Shown here piece by piece: positions 20,190 through 29,581 of a DNA stretch of 64,000 bases (the first letter of the stretch is position 1; each line of letters begins with the position of its first letter). The stretch is from contig NZ_OX458333.1 in assembly GCF_949769195.1 (NCBI RefSeq), positions 992,001 to 1,056,000 on the forward strand, given 5' to 3'. The DNA is from Methylocaldum szegediense. Its GTDB lineage: Bacteria > Pseudomonadota > Gammaproteobacteria > Methylococcales > Methylococcaceae. The notes beneath the pieces were generated by a model. That model was not told the DNA's origin. It did not search any database and saw only the letters and a list, made by a program, of their open reading frames with translations. A program made the translations under genes and the position numbers.

Positions 20190-20933
20190 ATGCGGAAGGC
20201 TTTCAATGGACGCAGCGTGTCACGTTTTATTAAGCTTCGGCTTGTCCTGGCAGGCGCGCTTGCAATCCATACCTCTCTATCTGCCGCGAGATCAATCGAT
20301 ACCGGGAGACATCGAGTAATTACCGCGGAGGTCATCATGCTGCCTGCGCCACGAACCTCAGGCACCGTATCGGTCGAGGAGGCCTTGCACAAGCGCTACT
20401 CGGTGCGGGAGTTTCGATCTGCGCCGATTTCGCTGAAAGACGTATCCCAGCTCTTATGGGCGGCACAGGGTATTACCCATGAGGATCGGCTGCGGACCGC
20501 ACCCTCGGCAGGTGCAATCTATCCCTTGGAGCTTTACCTGGTAGCGGGTGACGTACTCAATCTGCCGGCCGGTATTTATCACTATCTTCCCGAGCGACAC
20601 CGTCTGGCGGTGATTCGGCGCGGCGATTTCCGGGCAGATCTCGCCGCGGCGGCGATGCGCCAGGAGTGGCTGAAAGATAGTGCGGCCATTCTGGTTTTCG
20701 CGGCCGTCGAGCAGCGAACGAAGGCGAAGTACGACTCTCGCGGTCCCGGTTATGTCCGTATGGAAGTTGGACACGCGGCGCAAAATGCTTTGCTCCAGGC
20801 GGTGGCTTTGGGACTTGGCGGCACTCCGGTCGGGGCATTCGAGGAAGAATGGACGGCGCAGGTTCTGGGGCTCGCGGCGGACGAAAAAGTCCTGTACTTG
20901 GTGCCGGTCGGAAAGCCGCCCCGCGCCAAGTGA
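20190..20933 (+). CDS. exported SagB/ThcOx-type nitroreductase-family protein
   Basis: The 247-residue protein has an N-terminal signal or anchor segment (about residues 12-35, FIKLRLVLAGALAIHTSLSA), then an FMN-dependent nitroreductase domain of the SagB type: HKRYSVREFRSAP, SQLLWAAQGIT, TAPSAGAIYPLELYLVAG, GHAAQNALLQAVALGLGGTPVG. SagB proteins oxidise azolines in some peptide toxins, but no SagC, SagD or precursor gene is near, so a general oxidoreductase role is more likely. The start is firm: GGAGG six bases before the ATG. A 7-bp hairpin lies at 20977-20998. Confidence 0.85.
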   Translation: MRKAFNGRSVSRFIKLRLVLAGALAIHTSLSAARSIDTGRHRVITAEVIMLPAPRTSGTVSVEEALHKRYSVREFRSAPISLKDVSQLLWAAQGITHEDRLRTAPSAGAIYPLELYLVAGDVLNLPAGIYHYLPERHRLAVIRRGDFRADLAAAAMRQEWLKDSAAILVFAAVEQRTKAKYDSRGPGYVRMEVGHAAQNALLQAVALGLGGTPVGAFEEEWTAQVLGLAADEKVLYLVPVGKPPRAK

Positions 20934-21203
20934 TCAGGCTATTCAATAGGTAAGGAACAAACCGCGGGACAGGCCCCGGCACCAGTTTGACGGTGCCGCC
21001 GCTCACCGCATCGGCTTCGCCTGGAGATTTCATTACCGTTCCACCCGCTCCCGGCGCGGCCTCCCCAGCCGTTGCCGGCGGAACGTGCCGCCGGCCTCGA
21101 TCTACTGAGTGAAATCCGGACTTTTGCCCTACGCTTTATCCGTTCCGGTACATAGCCACTTCAGCCGGCGAGGGCAGGGCATGCCGGATGACGTTAGGAA
21201 TGC

Positions 21204-21674
21204 TTATTCTTCTTCTTCCATCCAAGAGTCGCCGTTTCCTTGCCTTAGCTCTTCCTCGTCCGGTTCCTCGGGCATTTCCGCCGGCGGTTCTTCTTCCAAG
21301 AGCTCTTCTTCTGGAAATCCACCGCCCCAGTCGTTTTCTGCCTCTTCCGGGATTGCTTCGACGGACCGCTCCTCGGGTTTCTCGACTTCTTCCAAAGGCT
21401 CGGCCCAATCTTCGGGCGGCGTGTCGGACACTTCGGTACCCGTAAGATCATCCAATTCGGAGATGTCCAAAGGCCCGCTCCAGTTTTCCGGTGCCTCGAT
21501 CGGCTCAATATCGAGCCGGTGCCAGGTATCGAAATCCATTCCTTCGACGTCACCGTCAAAATACTGAATCTCCACCAGATCCGCCTCCTCATCCACATAG
21601 ACGACCTGAAAGGCTTGGCCCTTGTCGAGGTGTTGATACCAATTGCCGACAATAGGATCTGCTTCAGAATTCAT
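21204..21674 (-). CDS. acidic DUF6763-like protein
   Basis: The 156-residue protein begins MNSEADPIVGNWYQHLDKGQ and has a short beta-rich N-terminal part (QVVYVDEEADLVEIQYFDGDVEG), then a long tail dominated by Glu, Asp and Pro (ending WMEEEE). The N-terminal pattern matches my memory of the DUF6763 family, whose function is unknown to me. It is transcribed alone and divergently from lgt. The tail is probably disordered. Confidence 0.65.
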   Translation of the reverse strand: MNSEADPIVGNWYQHLDKGQAFQVVYVDEEADLVEIQYFDGDVEGMDFDTWHRLDIEPIEAPENWSGPLDISELDDLTGTEVSDTPPEDWAEPLEEVEKPEERSVEAIPEEAENDWGGGFPEEELLEEEPPAEMPEEPDEEELRQGNGDSWMEEEE

Positions 21675-21967
21675 CGTTACGCCCTCGTCTCACACATAGA
21701 GGCTTCGTTTACCGTCGAGCGGCTCGGATACGGCCAGAATGCGTTTGGCCGATGACCAAGATGACTCGAAACCTATGTCCATCCTTTAGGTCGACAAAGT
21801 CGGAAGAAGTTTAATGGGGCGGGCGGTCGAGTTCCGTCATCGCACTGGCGTAACGAACTCCAATTGACAAAGTTCGCATAGAGGTCGACATTTTTTTGCC
21901 GACACGGCCCTGCCGGCTAGAGAATGCGTCACGAATCAAAGAAAGCACTGAGTTGGATCAATTCGCC

Positions 21968-22807
21968 ATGTTGTGGGATGTTGCTCCTGTCGCCTTCACG
22001 ATTTCCATAGGCTCTTTTCATCTTCCGGTCTATTGGTACGGACTTTTCTTTGCGTCGACCTTCGTCTATGGCCTCTTTATCTTCCGTTATTTGTTTCGGC
22101 GGGAAGGCCGTCCGGAAGATGAGGTTTACGACCTGGTCCTGTTCGTCCTTGCCGGGACCGTGATCGGAGCCCGTTTGGGTCATGTTCTGTTTTACAACCC
22201 CGGGTTTTATTTAAGTCATCCTTGGAAAATCCTCGCCGTATGGGAGGGCGGGCTCGCGAGTCACGGTGCGGTGGTCGGCATTTTGATCGCGGTCTGGCTG
22301 TATTCCCGCAGAGCGACCGATCAGCCTTTCCTTTGGGTTTGTGATCGAATCGGCGTTACTGTGCCTTTGTCCGGCTGCCTGATCCGCATCGGCAACTTTT
22401 TCAATTCGGAGATCCTTGGCCGACCGACCGATGTGCCTTGGGCTGTTATCTTTGCCCGCGTCGACGCCCTGCCGCGTCACCCAGCTCAGCTCTACGAGGC
22501 ACTCTGTTACCTGCTGATTTTCCTGATTCAATTCCGCTTTTATCTCAAGCACGGGAACAGCGCGCCGTTGGGGCATATGTTCGGTCGGTTTTTTATCTTG
22601 GTGTTCGGTGCCCGCTTTGTGCTCGAATTCTTCAAGGAGGGCCAGGCCGCTTTCGAGAGCGGGTGGACGATTACCATGGGCCAATGGCTCAGCATTCCGG
22701 TGATCCTGGTCGGGGTCTATTTAATCTGGCGGGCGCGCCGGTTGCAGCAGGTATTCGGAGTGGGCTGGGATGCCGAGCCGCGCCGCCCGGATGCTCCCGA
22801 GACCTGA
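21968..22807 (+). CDS. lgt: prolipoprotein diacylglyceryl transferase
   Basis: The 279-residue inner-membrane enzyme moves diacylglycerol from phosphatidylglycerol to the lipobox cysteine of prolipoproteins. The family signature is visible as RIGNFFNSEILGRPTDVPWA, with GGLASHGAVVG carrying the conserved His and HPAQLYEALCY later. Seven hydrophobic segments are present. The ATG at 21968 gives the normal N-terminus (start of a helix, SFHLPVYWYGL); in-frame codons upstream look non-coding. A TTGACA lies at 21864-21869 but without a good -10. Several lipoproteins in this window are its likely substrates. Confidence 0.95.
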   Translation: MLWDVAPVAFTISIGSFHLPVYWYGLFFASTFVYGLFIFRYLFRREGRPEDEVYDLVLFVLAGTVIGARLGHVLFYNPGFYLSHPWKILAVWEGGLASHGAVVGILIAVWLYSRRATDQPFLWVCDRIGVTVPLSGCLIRIGNFFNSEILGRPTDVPWAVIFARVDALPRHPAQLYEALCYLLIFLIQFRFYLKHGNSAPLGHMFGRFFILVFGARFVLEFFKEGQAAFESGWTITMGQWLSIPVILVGVYLIWRARRLQQVFGVGWDAEPRRPDAPET

Positions 22808-22826
22808 ACAGGGGAGGGGATTCGAC

Positions 22827-23651
22827 TTACCGGCCTTTGCGGTAGATGGGCAGCCCGGGTACCCAGGAGCTCCAGTGGGTCGGCAATTCGGGTAACGATT
22901 CGTGCACGCCGATCACGAGCAGCCCGCCGGTCGTCAGGCGAGCATCGAGACGGCGGAGGATTTGCCGCTGCAAGGCGGTCGAAAAATAGGTAAACGCCAG
23001 GTTCCGGCAGAGAACGAGATCGAAAGGGCCGTCCGGCATAGTTTGACGCATGTCTTGTACGGTCCAGTTCACCCCGAGGCGATATTCGGGTTTGATGCAA
23101 TAGCCTTCCTGATCCTGGTTAAACGCCAGATCGCGCCAGAAAGGAGGCAGTTCCTTGAGACTGCTCGCTGGGTAACAACCGCGCCGGGCTCGCGCGATCT
23201 GATGAGGATCGGCGTCGGTCGCGGTCAGTTCGAACGCCATATCCGGATTTTGCGGTGCGATCGCCAGGGCCCAAATCAACGTCAGCGTATACGCTTCCTC
23301 GCCCGCGCCGCAGCCGGCACTCCAAGCGCGGATCAGGCGTTCGCCGCGGCTTCGGGAGAGGCGAATCAGCTCCGGCAGGCCGTTACGCGCAAGGATGTCG
23401 AAGACCCGGCGGTCGCGGTAGAAGCGGGAGATCGTGATCCGGCAAAAGCTGTCGAGCCGCTGCCATTCATCCGGATGCGTTTCGAGATAGCGGCGATAAT
23501 CGTCAGGCACCCTCAACCGCAGTTCGGTCATACGCCGAGCAATGCGTCTAATAACCTGGCGCCGGACTTTGCGAAAACCCGGCCAGCGCAGTTCCATTCG
23601 CGGCAAAGCCCACCGCAAAAAATCCACCCACCGAGCATCCTGCTCTTCCAT
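22827..23651 (-). CDS. CheR-type protein methyltransferase
   Basis: The 274-residue protein has the CheR N-terminal helical part and the SAM-binding domain: RITISRFYRDRRVFDIL, RAWSAGCGAGEEAYTLTLIWAL (SAM site), ATDADPHQIARARRG and DLVLCRNLAFTYF. CheR enzymes methylate glutamates on chemoreceptors. No cheB, receptor or other chemotaxis gene is in the window, so it is an orphan and its target is unknown. It has a perfect AGGAGG seven bases before the ATG and converges with lgt, 19 bases apart. Confidence 0.88.
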   Translation of the reverse strand: MEEQDARWVDFLRWALPRMELRWPGFRKVRRQVIRRIARRMTELRLRVPDDYRRYLETHPDEWQRLDSFCRITISRFYRDRRVFDILARNGLPELIRLSRSRGERLIRAWSAGCGAGEEAYTLTLIWALAIAPQNPDMAFELTATDADPHQIARARRGCYPASSLKELPPFWRDLAFNQDQEGYCIKPEYRLGVNWTVQDMRQTMPDGPFDLVLCRNLAFTYFSTALQRQILRRLDARLTTGGLLVIGVHESLPELPTHWSSWVPGLPIYRKGR

Positions 23652-23889
23652 CGAAAGGCCTCCTCTAGCTCGCGATAGACAAGCAAAACCAACCGGCCGA
23701 GCGTCCCGGCGGAGAATGGACGGCGTCTGCCAAGGTGTTCAGGGCCCCGATTCGCCGTTTTGTTTGAAAGGGATACAGCCGATACGCAAGAAAATATCGA
23801 CTCAACACTTGACCGACACCCCTTGGATGGGTAACCCTATGCGGCCGATTTTGCCGCGAGAGCGTGTGATATCGACTGTTCCGAGATAA

Positions 23890-25269
<1,380 letters not shown>

Positions 25270-25395
25270 AAGCCGGTCCGTTTGGGCACGGGGGAGCGGG
25301 ATCGCGGGTATTTTCCGTTTCTCCATCAGTTCACGCCGGATAGCGAAGTGTTCGGCTCCACGTTTCGGCCGGATCGCCGCGTACCGGCGCGATGT

Positions 25396-26280
25396 TCAAA
25401 TTCCCCGCATCACGGGCGCAAGGGTTTCGGCCGCATCGACTGACTGCGGCCGACTTCCCTCGTGCGCGATCACCCGTGCGGCGAGAAGCAGGCCGAATCG
25501 CAGACAGGTTTCTGGCCCCGCAGCTCGCGCGAGTCCATATAAAAAGCCGGCGTCGAAGGCGTCGCCTCCACCGGTTCGGTCAACCACGATCGCCGGGAAT
25601 GCGGGACAGGTGTACTCGCCGAACGGTCCCAACGCCATCGCTCCGCTGGCACCCCGGGTGACGACCAGTTGCGTCGAAGGCGGAAGACGCCTCCGGGCTT
25701 CGCGAGGATCATCCGCTCCGGACCAGCGGCGCAACTCGGTGTGGTTCATGAACACCCAATCCAGCCAAGGCATCATATCTGTCGAAGGACCTTCGTCCAG
25801 ACCGCAGGAGACGGACGCGCCCCGCTGTCTGGCCAGACGGACGAGCGGCAACGCGATCTCGTTCAAGGATGTCGCCACGTGCAAGTGCGTACCCGGACCG
25901 AAAATCCCACTGTCGACTTCGGCGGGATTGAAATAGGTGTTAGCTCCGCCGGATGTGACCATGCGCTTGCTGCCAGGGCTCGCGAAGATGACGGCCATGC
26001 CGGTAAGACTGCGGCGAGTTCGTTGGATCAGGCTGGTATCGACGCCGGCCTCGGCGAGCTCGGCCACCGCGAGGGCGCCGAAAGGATCGTCGCCCACGCA
26101 TCCCAGCATCTGTACCGGTTGCCCGAGCCGTGCCAGCCAATAGGCCGTATTGGCGGCCGAACCGCCGTAGTGTAGGGTCATTCCCTGGCAGCGCAGTTTC
26201 TCGTGTTCTGCGGGCAGGCGGGTGATCGGAAACGTGAGATCCACGTTCAGGTTCCCGACACAGATGAATCGATGAATCAT
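25396..26280 (-). CDS. PfkB-family carbohydrate/nucleoside kinase
   Basis: The 294-residue kinase has the PfkB N-terminal pattern (CVGNLNVDLTFPI, YGGSAANTAYWLARLG, GCVGDDPFG) and the C-terminal signature DRTGGGDAFDAGFLYGL with the catalytic Asp. The usual DTTGAGD is varied to DRTGGGD. The sugar or nucleoside substrate cannot be told from sequence. It is divergent from pcm, about 75 bases apart, and convergent with gdhA. The ATG at 26278-26280 gives the normal family start. Confidence 0.88.
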   Translation of the reverse strand: MIHRFICVGNLNVDLTFPITRLPAEHEKLRCQGMTLHYGGSAANTAYWLARLGQPVQMLGCVGDDPFGALAVAELAEAGVDTSLIQRTRRSLTGMAVIFASPGSKRMVTSGGANTYFNPAEVDSGIFGPGTHLHVATSLNEIALPLVRLARQRGASVSCGLDEGPSTDMMPWLDWVFMNHTELRRWSGADDPREARRRLPPSTQLVVTRGASGAMALGPFGEYTCPAFPAIVVDRTGGGDAFDAGFLYGLARAAGPETCLRFGLLLAARVIAHEGSRPQSVDAAETLAPVMRGI

Positions 26281-26356
26281 TTCTTGTCCTCGATCGTCGA
26301 TTAGAGCGTAAGATAAGCCTATGCTCCGCGGGGATCCAACGAGGTCTCAAGGCCCT

Positions 26357-27076
26357 ATGACGAATTTGTCCCGAATGATGCGTGATATCGAGGAGGAGGT
26401 TTCCCTCACTCGGCATCTCATCGGTAAGAATGCGCTGAACCCGAAAGTGCTGGAAGCGATGCGAAAAGTCCCCCGCGACCGTTTCGTACCGCCCGAATCC
26501 AAGACCTACGCTTACGAGAACAGACCCCTGTCCATCGGTTACGGTCAAACTATTTCCCAGCCTTATATCGTGGCCTTGATGACTGATCTGCTCGATCCTG
26601 AACCCGACGATGTCGTCCTAGAAATCGGCACAGGCTCCTGCTATCAGGCAGCAGTGCTGTCGCTGTTGGTGAAGCGGGTTTACACGATGGAAATCATTCC
26701 GGAACTGGCCGAACAGGCGAAGGAACGGCTGAAGCGCCTCGGTTATCGTAACGTCGAGGTGCGTGCCGGCGATGGCCATTACGGCTGGCCGGAACATGCG
26801 CCCTATGACGGCATAATCGTCACGGCGGCCACCCCAAGTATCCCGGAACCCTTGTTGGCGCAGCTCAAGCCCGGCGGCAGGATGGTGATTCCGGTCGGTC
26901 TGCCTCATCAGCACCAGGAACTAATGCTGGTGGTAAAGGACGAACGAGGGCAAATCGAAACCCGTAGCGTATTGGACGTCGCTTTCGTACCTCTCACGGG
27001 CGGCAAGACGACCGAACCGGAGTACAAACCCGCTACCTCGGCTAATCGGACGAATTCGAACGGAGAACAACCATGA
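26357..27076 (+). CDS. pcm: protein-L-isoaspartate O-methyltransferase
   Basis: The 239-residue SAM-dependent enzyme repairs isoaspartyl residues in damaged proteins. Motifs seen are VPPESKTYAYENRPLSIGYGQTISQP, the SAM motif VLEIGTGSCYQAAVLS, VEVRAGDGHYGWPEHAPYDG and RMVIPVG. I place the start at the ATG at 26357, preceded by AAGG, rather than the ATG 12 codons upstream. It overlaps the next gene by 4 bases (ATGA), so the two are translationally coupled. Confidence 0.94.
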   Translation: MTNLSRMMRDIEEEVSLTRHLIGKNALNPKVLEAMRKVPRDRFVPPESKTYAYENRPLSIGYGQTISQPYIVALMTDLLDPEPDDVVLEIGTGSCYQAAVLSLLVKRVYTMEIIPELAEQAKERLKRLGYRNVEVRAGDGHYGWPEHAPYDGIIVTAATPSIPEPLLAQLKPGGRMVIPVGLPHQHQELMLVVKDERGQIETRSVLDVAFVPLTGGKTTEPEYKPATSANRTNSNGEQP

Positions 27077-27468
27077 TCGAACCACTTTCGGATACCCAGA
27101 TCGCCGAACTGAAAGAAGCGCTCAAGAGCCGTTTTCGCGAATTGCGAGAGGAGATTCGTCAGGAACTCCTCGCTTCGGACAACGAGAGGTACATCGATCT
27201 CGCGGGACAAGTTCACGATATCGAGGAGGAATCGGTTGCCGATTTACTGGTGGATCTGAATCTCGCCATCATCGATCAGCACATCCGAGAGCTTCAGGCG
27301 ATCGACGCCGCCCTGCTCAGGATCGCCAACAACGAGTACGGGGTGTGTGTCGACTGCGGAGGCGAGATCGGTTATTCGCGGCTCAAGGCCAATCCTGCCG
27401 CCGAGAGGTGCTTGGACTGCCAGGAGCGGTACGAGCACACCCACGCAACGCCCCCGGCGAGTCTATAA
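27073..27468 (+). CDS. TraR/DksA-type C4 zinc-finger protein
   Basis: The 131-residue protein has an N-terminal coiled-coil (about 1-85) and a C-terminal four-cysteine zinc finger, CVDCGGEIGYSRLKAN...CLDCQERYE. DksA-family proteins enter the RNA polymerase secondary channel and act with ppGpp. This one is shorter and has a plain DnaK-suppressor-like pattern, so it is a DksA relative rather than certain DksA. It is coupled to pcm by a 4-base overlap, an uncommon pairing. Confidence 0.88.
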   Translation: MIEPLSDTQIAELKEALKSRFRELREEIRQELLASDNERYIDLAGQVHDIEEESVADLLVDLNLAIIDQHIRELQAIDAALLRIANNEYGVCVDCGGEIGYSRLKANPAAERCLDCQERYEHTHATPPASL

Positions 27469-27543
27469 ACGGGGACCTGTTCGGCTGGACTTTGTGGTGC
27501 TCGGTTGATTCTCAGACCGTTTTCCGGCGTCAGTCCTATCGGC

Positions 27544-28782
27544 CTAGTCCAGAACGTGCGAGGCTAAGCCGTCCGCCAGCTTGGGTTCGAACCAGGTCGA
27601 CTTCGGGGGCATGACCTTGCCCGCATCGGCCACGGCCATTAAGTCTTCCATGCGAGTCGGATGCAGCGAAAATGCCAGTGCCATTTCGCCTGAGTCCACG
27701 CGGCGCTCGAGTTCCCGTAGACCCCGGATGCCGCCCACGAAATCAATTCGCCGGTCACGGCGCGGATCGGTGATGCCCAGGATGGGGGCGATGAGATTGT
27801 GCTGCAAGAGACTGACGTCAAGCCGTGCCACCGGGTCGGTTGGGATCAAGTCCGGCTTTATGCGCAGCTTGCGCCAACGGCCGCTGAAATAGAGGCCGAA
27901 CTCGCCCGGTGTTTCCGGTTTTACGGGGCTGTCCGCTTCTTCCACGGCGAAGCGCTCGGCTACTCGCTGCAAAAACTCGGCTTCGCTCAGGCCGTTCAAG
28001 TCCCTGATCACGCGGTTGTAGTCCATGATGCGCATCTGCCAGTGCGGAAAAATCACCGACAGAAAATACTCGTAACTTTCATTTCCGGTATGGCCGGGAT
28101 CAGACTGGCGGCGCGAGGCTGCGACGCGCGAAGCCGCGGCCGAGCGGTGATGGCCGTCGGCGATGTAAAGGGCGGGCAGCGTTTCGAATAGTTCGGTGAT
28201 GCGCGTGATGGTGCCCGGGTCACGAATGACCCAGAGTGTGTGCCGTACGTCGGATTCGGAAACTGCATCCGCTTCGGGCGGACCGTCGGTGGTTTCCGCC
28301 AACAGACGGTCGATCTCGGGAGCCTCGGGATACGCAAGTAGGACCGGACCGGTTTGAGCGTTCAATGCGACGATCTGGCGTACTCGGTCGTCTTCCTTGT
28401 CGGGGCGGGTGAACTCGTGTTTGCGGATGCGGTTGGCGTCGTAAGCGGCGACGCTCGCGGTCGCGACCAGACCGAGCTGTTCGTGCTCGCCCATGACGAG
28501 TCGATAGGCATAATAGAACGGCTGCTCATCCCGCTTCAGGATGCCGGAATCCAACATCCGTCTCAGATTATCCGCGGCTTTGGCGTAGACCTCGGGGGCG
28601 TAGGGGGCGATTCCGGGAGCAAAATCGATTTCCGGTTTGGAGATGTGAAGGAAGCTCCATGGACGGTTTGCCGCCAGCGTTCTGGCTTCATCTGTATCCA
28701 ACACGTCGTAGGGCGGTGCGATGACATCCTCGGCGCGGCCGGGAGCGGGACGAAGAGCGGCAAATGGGCGTATAAGAGACAT
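27544..28782 (-). CDS. DUF1015 family protein
   Basis: The 412-residue protein shows the DUF1015 pattern: an N-terminal SLIRPFAALRPAPGRAEDVIAPPYDVL, a NRPWSFLHISKPE stretch, and a central IADGHHRSAAASR. The C-terminus is FEPKLADGL. The role is unknown; the family is related to ParB/sulfiredoxin-like nucleotide-binding proteins (inference from the DGHHR motif). GGAAG lies before the ATG. It is transcribed alone and divergently from the lipoprotein gene at 29050. Confidence 0.85.
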   Translation of the reverse strand: MSLIRPFAALRPAPGRAEDVIAPPYDVLDTDEARTLAANRPWSFLHISKPEIDFAPGIAPYAPEVYAKAADNLRRMLDSGILKRDEQPFYYAYRLVMGEHEQLGLVATASVAAYDANRIRKHEFTRPDKEDDRVRQIVALNAQTGPVLLAYPEAPEIDRLLAETTDGPPEADAVSESDVRHTLWVIRDPGTITRITELFETLPALYIADGHHRSAAASRVAASRRQSDPGHTGNESYEYFLSVIFPHWQMRIMDYNRVIRDLNGLSEAEFLQRVAERFAVEEADSPVKPETPGEFGLYFSGRWRKLRIKPDLIPTDPVARLDVSLLQHNLIAPILGITDPRRDRRIDFVGGIRGLRELERRVDSGEMALAFSLHPTRMEDLMAVADAGKVMPPKSTWFEPKLADGLASHVLD

Positions 28783-29049
28783 GGTTTTCTTCCAAAGGGG
28801 TGTCGTTCGGATTCTATCAGTTGAGGCCAGGACCGTGTCCTAAGTAAGAGACTCGCGAGGCTCTCGGTAATTTCATCTAGCGCCGTGGGTCCAAGGAGGC
28901 AGAGAACGGCGAACTGGAGCGCGGCGGCGATGTCCTGTATGCTCCCTCTCCTTCGAGGGCAATCCGAGCCGGCGCTTTCTGCCCGTACCATGGGTGTTGT
29001 TCTACTATTTGGATATCTCACCTTTTTGCACAGAGGTCTGCATTTCAAC

Positions 29050-29580
29050 ATGACCAAAGCCTATCGTCTTCTCGTCGTCAGCGCGCTTCTCTTGCAAGCC
29101 GCTTGCGTCAGCGTATCGAATCAGCCGCGAGAGATTTACCGGCCCGAGCAGGTACCAGGCGACTCAACAGCCGCTCGCCAGCCGCCTTCGCCTCCGGCCA
29201 CGCTACGAGAAGTTCCCGCTCCGTTGAGGGCGAGACCGCCCGCGAGAAGCGAGCCTGTCGCCTCGTCGCCGGCTGTTTTAGCCTTGTTGAGCGAGGCGGA
29301 GAGCAACCGCAAGGCTGGGGATCTGGATAACGCGGCTTCCGCGTTGGAAAGAGGCATACGCATACAGCCGCGCAATCCCCTGCTATGGCATGAATTAGCC
29401 GTGATCAGGCTACAGCAGCACCAGCCCGGGCTCGCCGAAGATCTGGCGAAGAAGTCAAATCAGCTTGCCAGGGGAAGTCAGCCGCTGACTCAAAGGAACT
29501 GGGCTATTATCGCCCAAGCCCGTCGGGCGAAAGGCGATCTGGCCGGCGCGGAACAGGCCGAGCGCAACGCCGGGAACTGA
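29050..29580 (+). CDS. TPR-containing lipoprotein
   Basis: The 176-residue protein begins with a signal peptide and lipobox (LLVVSALLLQAAC), has a Pro/Ser/Arg-rich linker (about 25-75), then a helical TPR-like part: LLSEAESNRKAGDLDNAASALERG and LWHELAVIRLQQHQPGLAEDLA. It is thus probably an envelope lipoprotein with a protein-binding domain. The ATG at 29050 is chosen because it begins the signal peptide; the frame extends upstream without it. It ends one base before the yoaA start, so the two form an operon. Confidence 0.8.
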   Translation: MTKAYRLLVVSALLLQAACVSVSNQPREIYRPEQVPGDSTAARQPPSPPATLREVPAPLRARPPARSEPVASSPAVLALLSEAESNRKAGDLDNAASALERGIRIQPRNPLLWHELAVIRLQQHQPGLAEDLAKKSNQLARGSQPLTQRNWAIIAQARRAKGDLAGAEQAERNAGN

Positions 29581-29581
29581 G

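Noticed and set aside
20190-20933. Peptide-toxin (TOMM) biosynthesis cluster
   Set aside because: Only a SagB-like gene is present; no cyclodehydratase or precursor peptide lies nearby.
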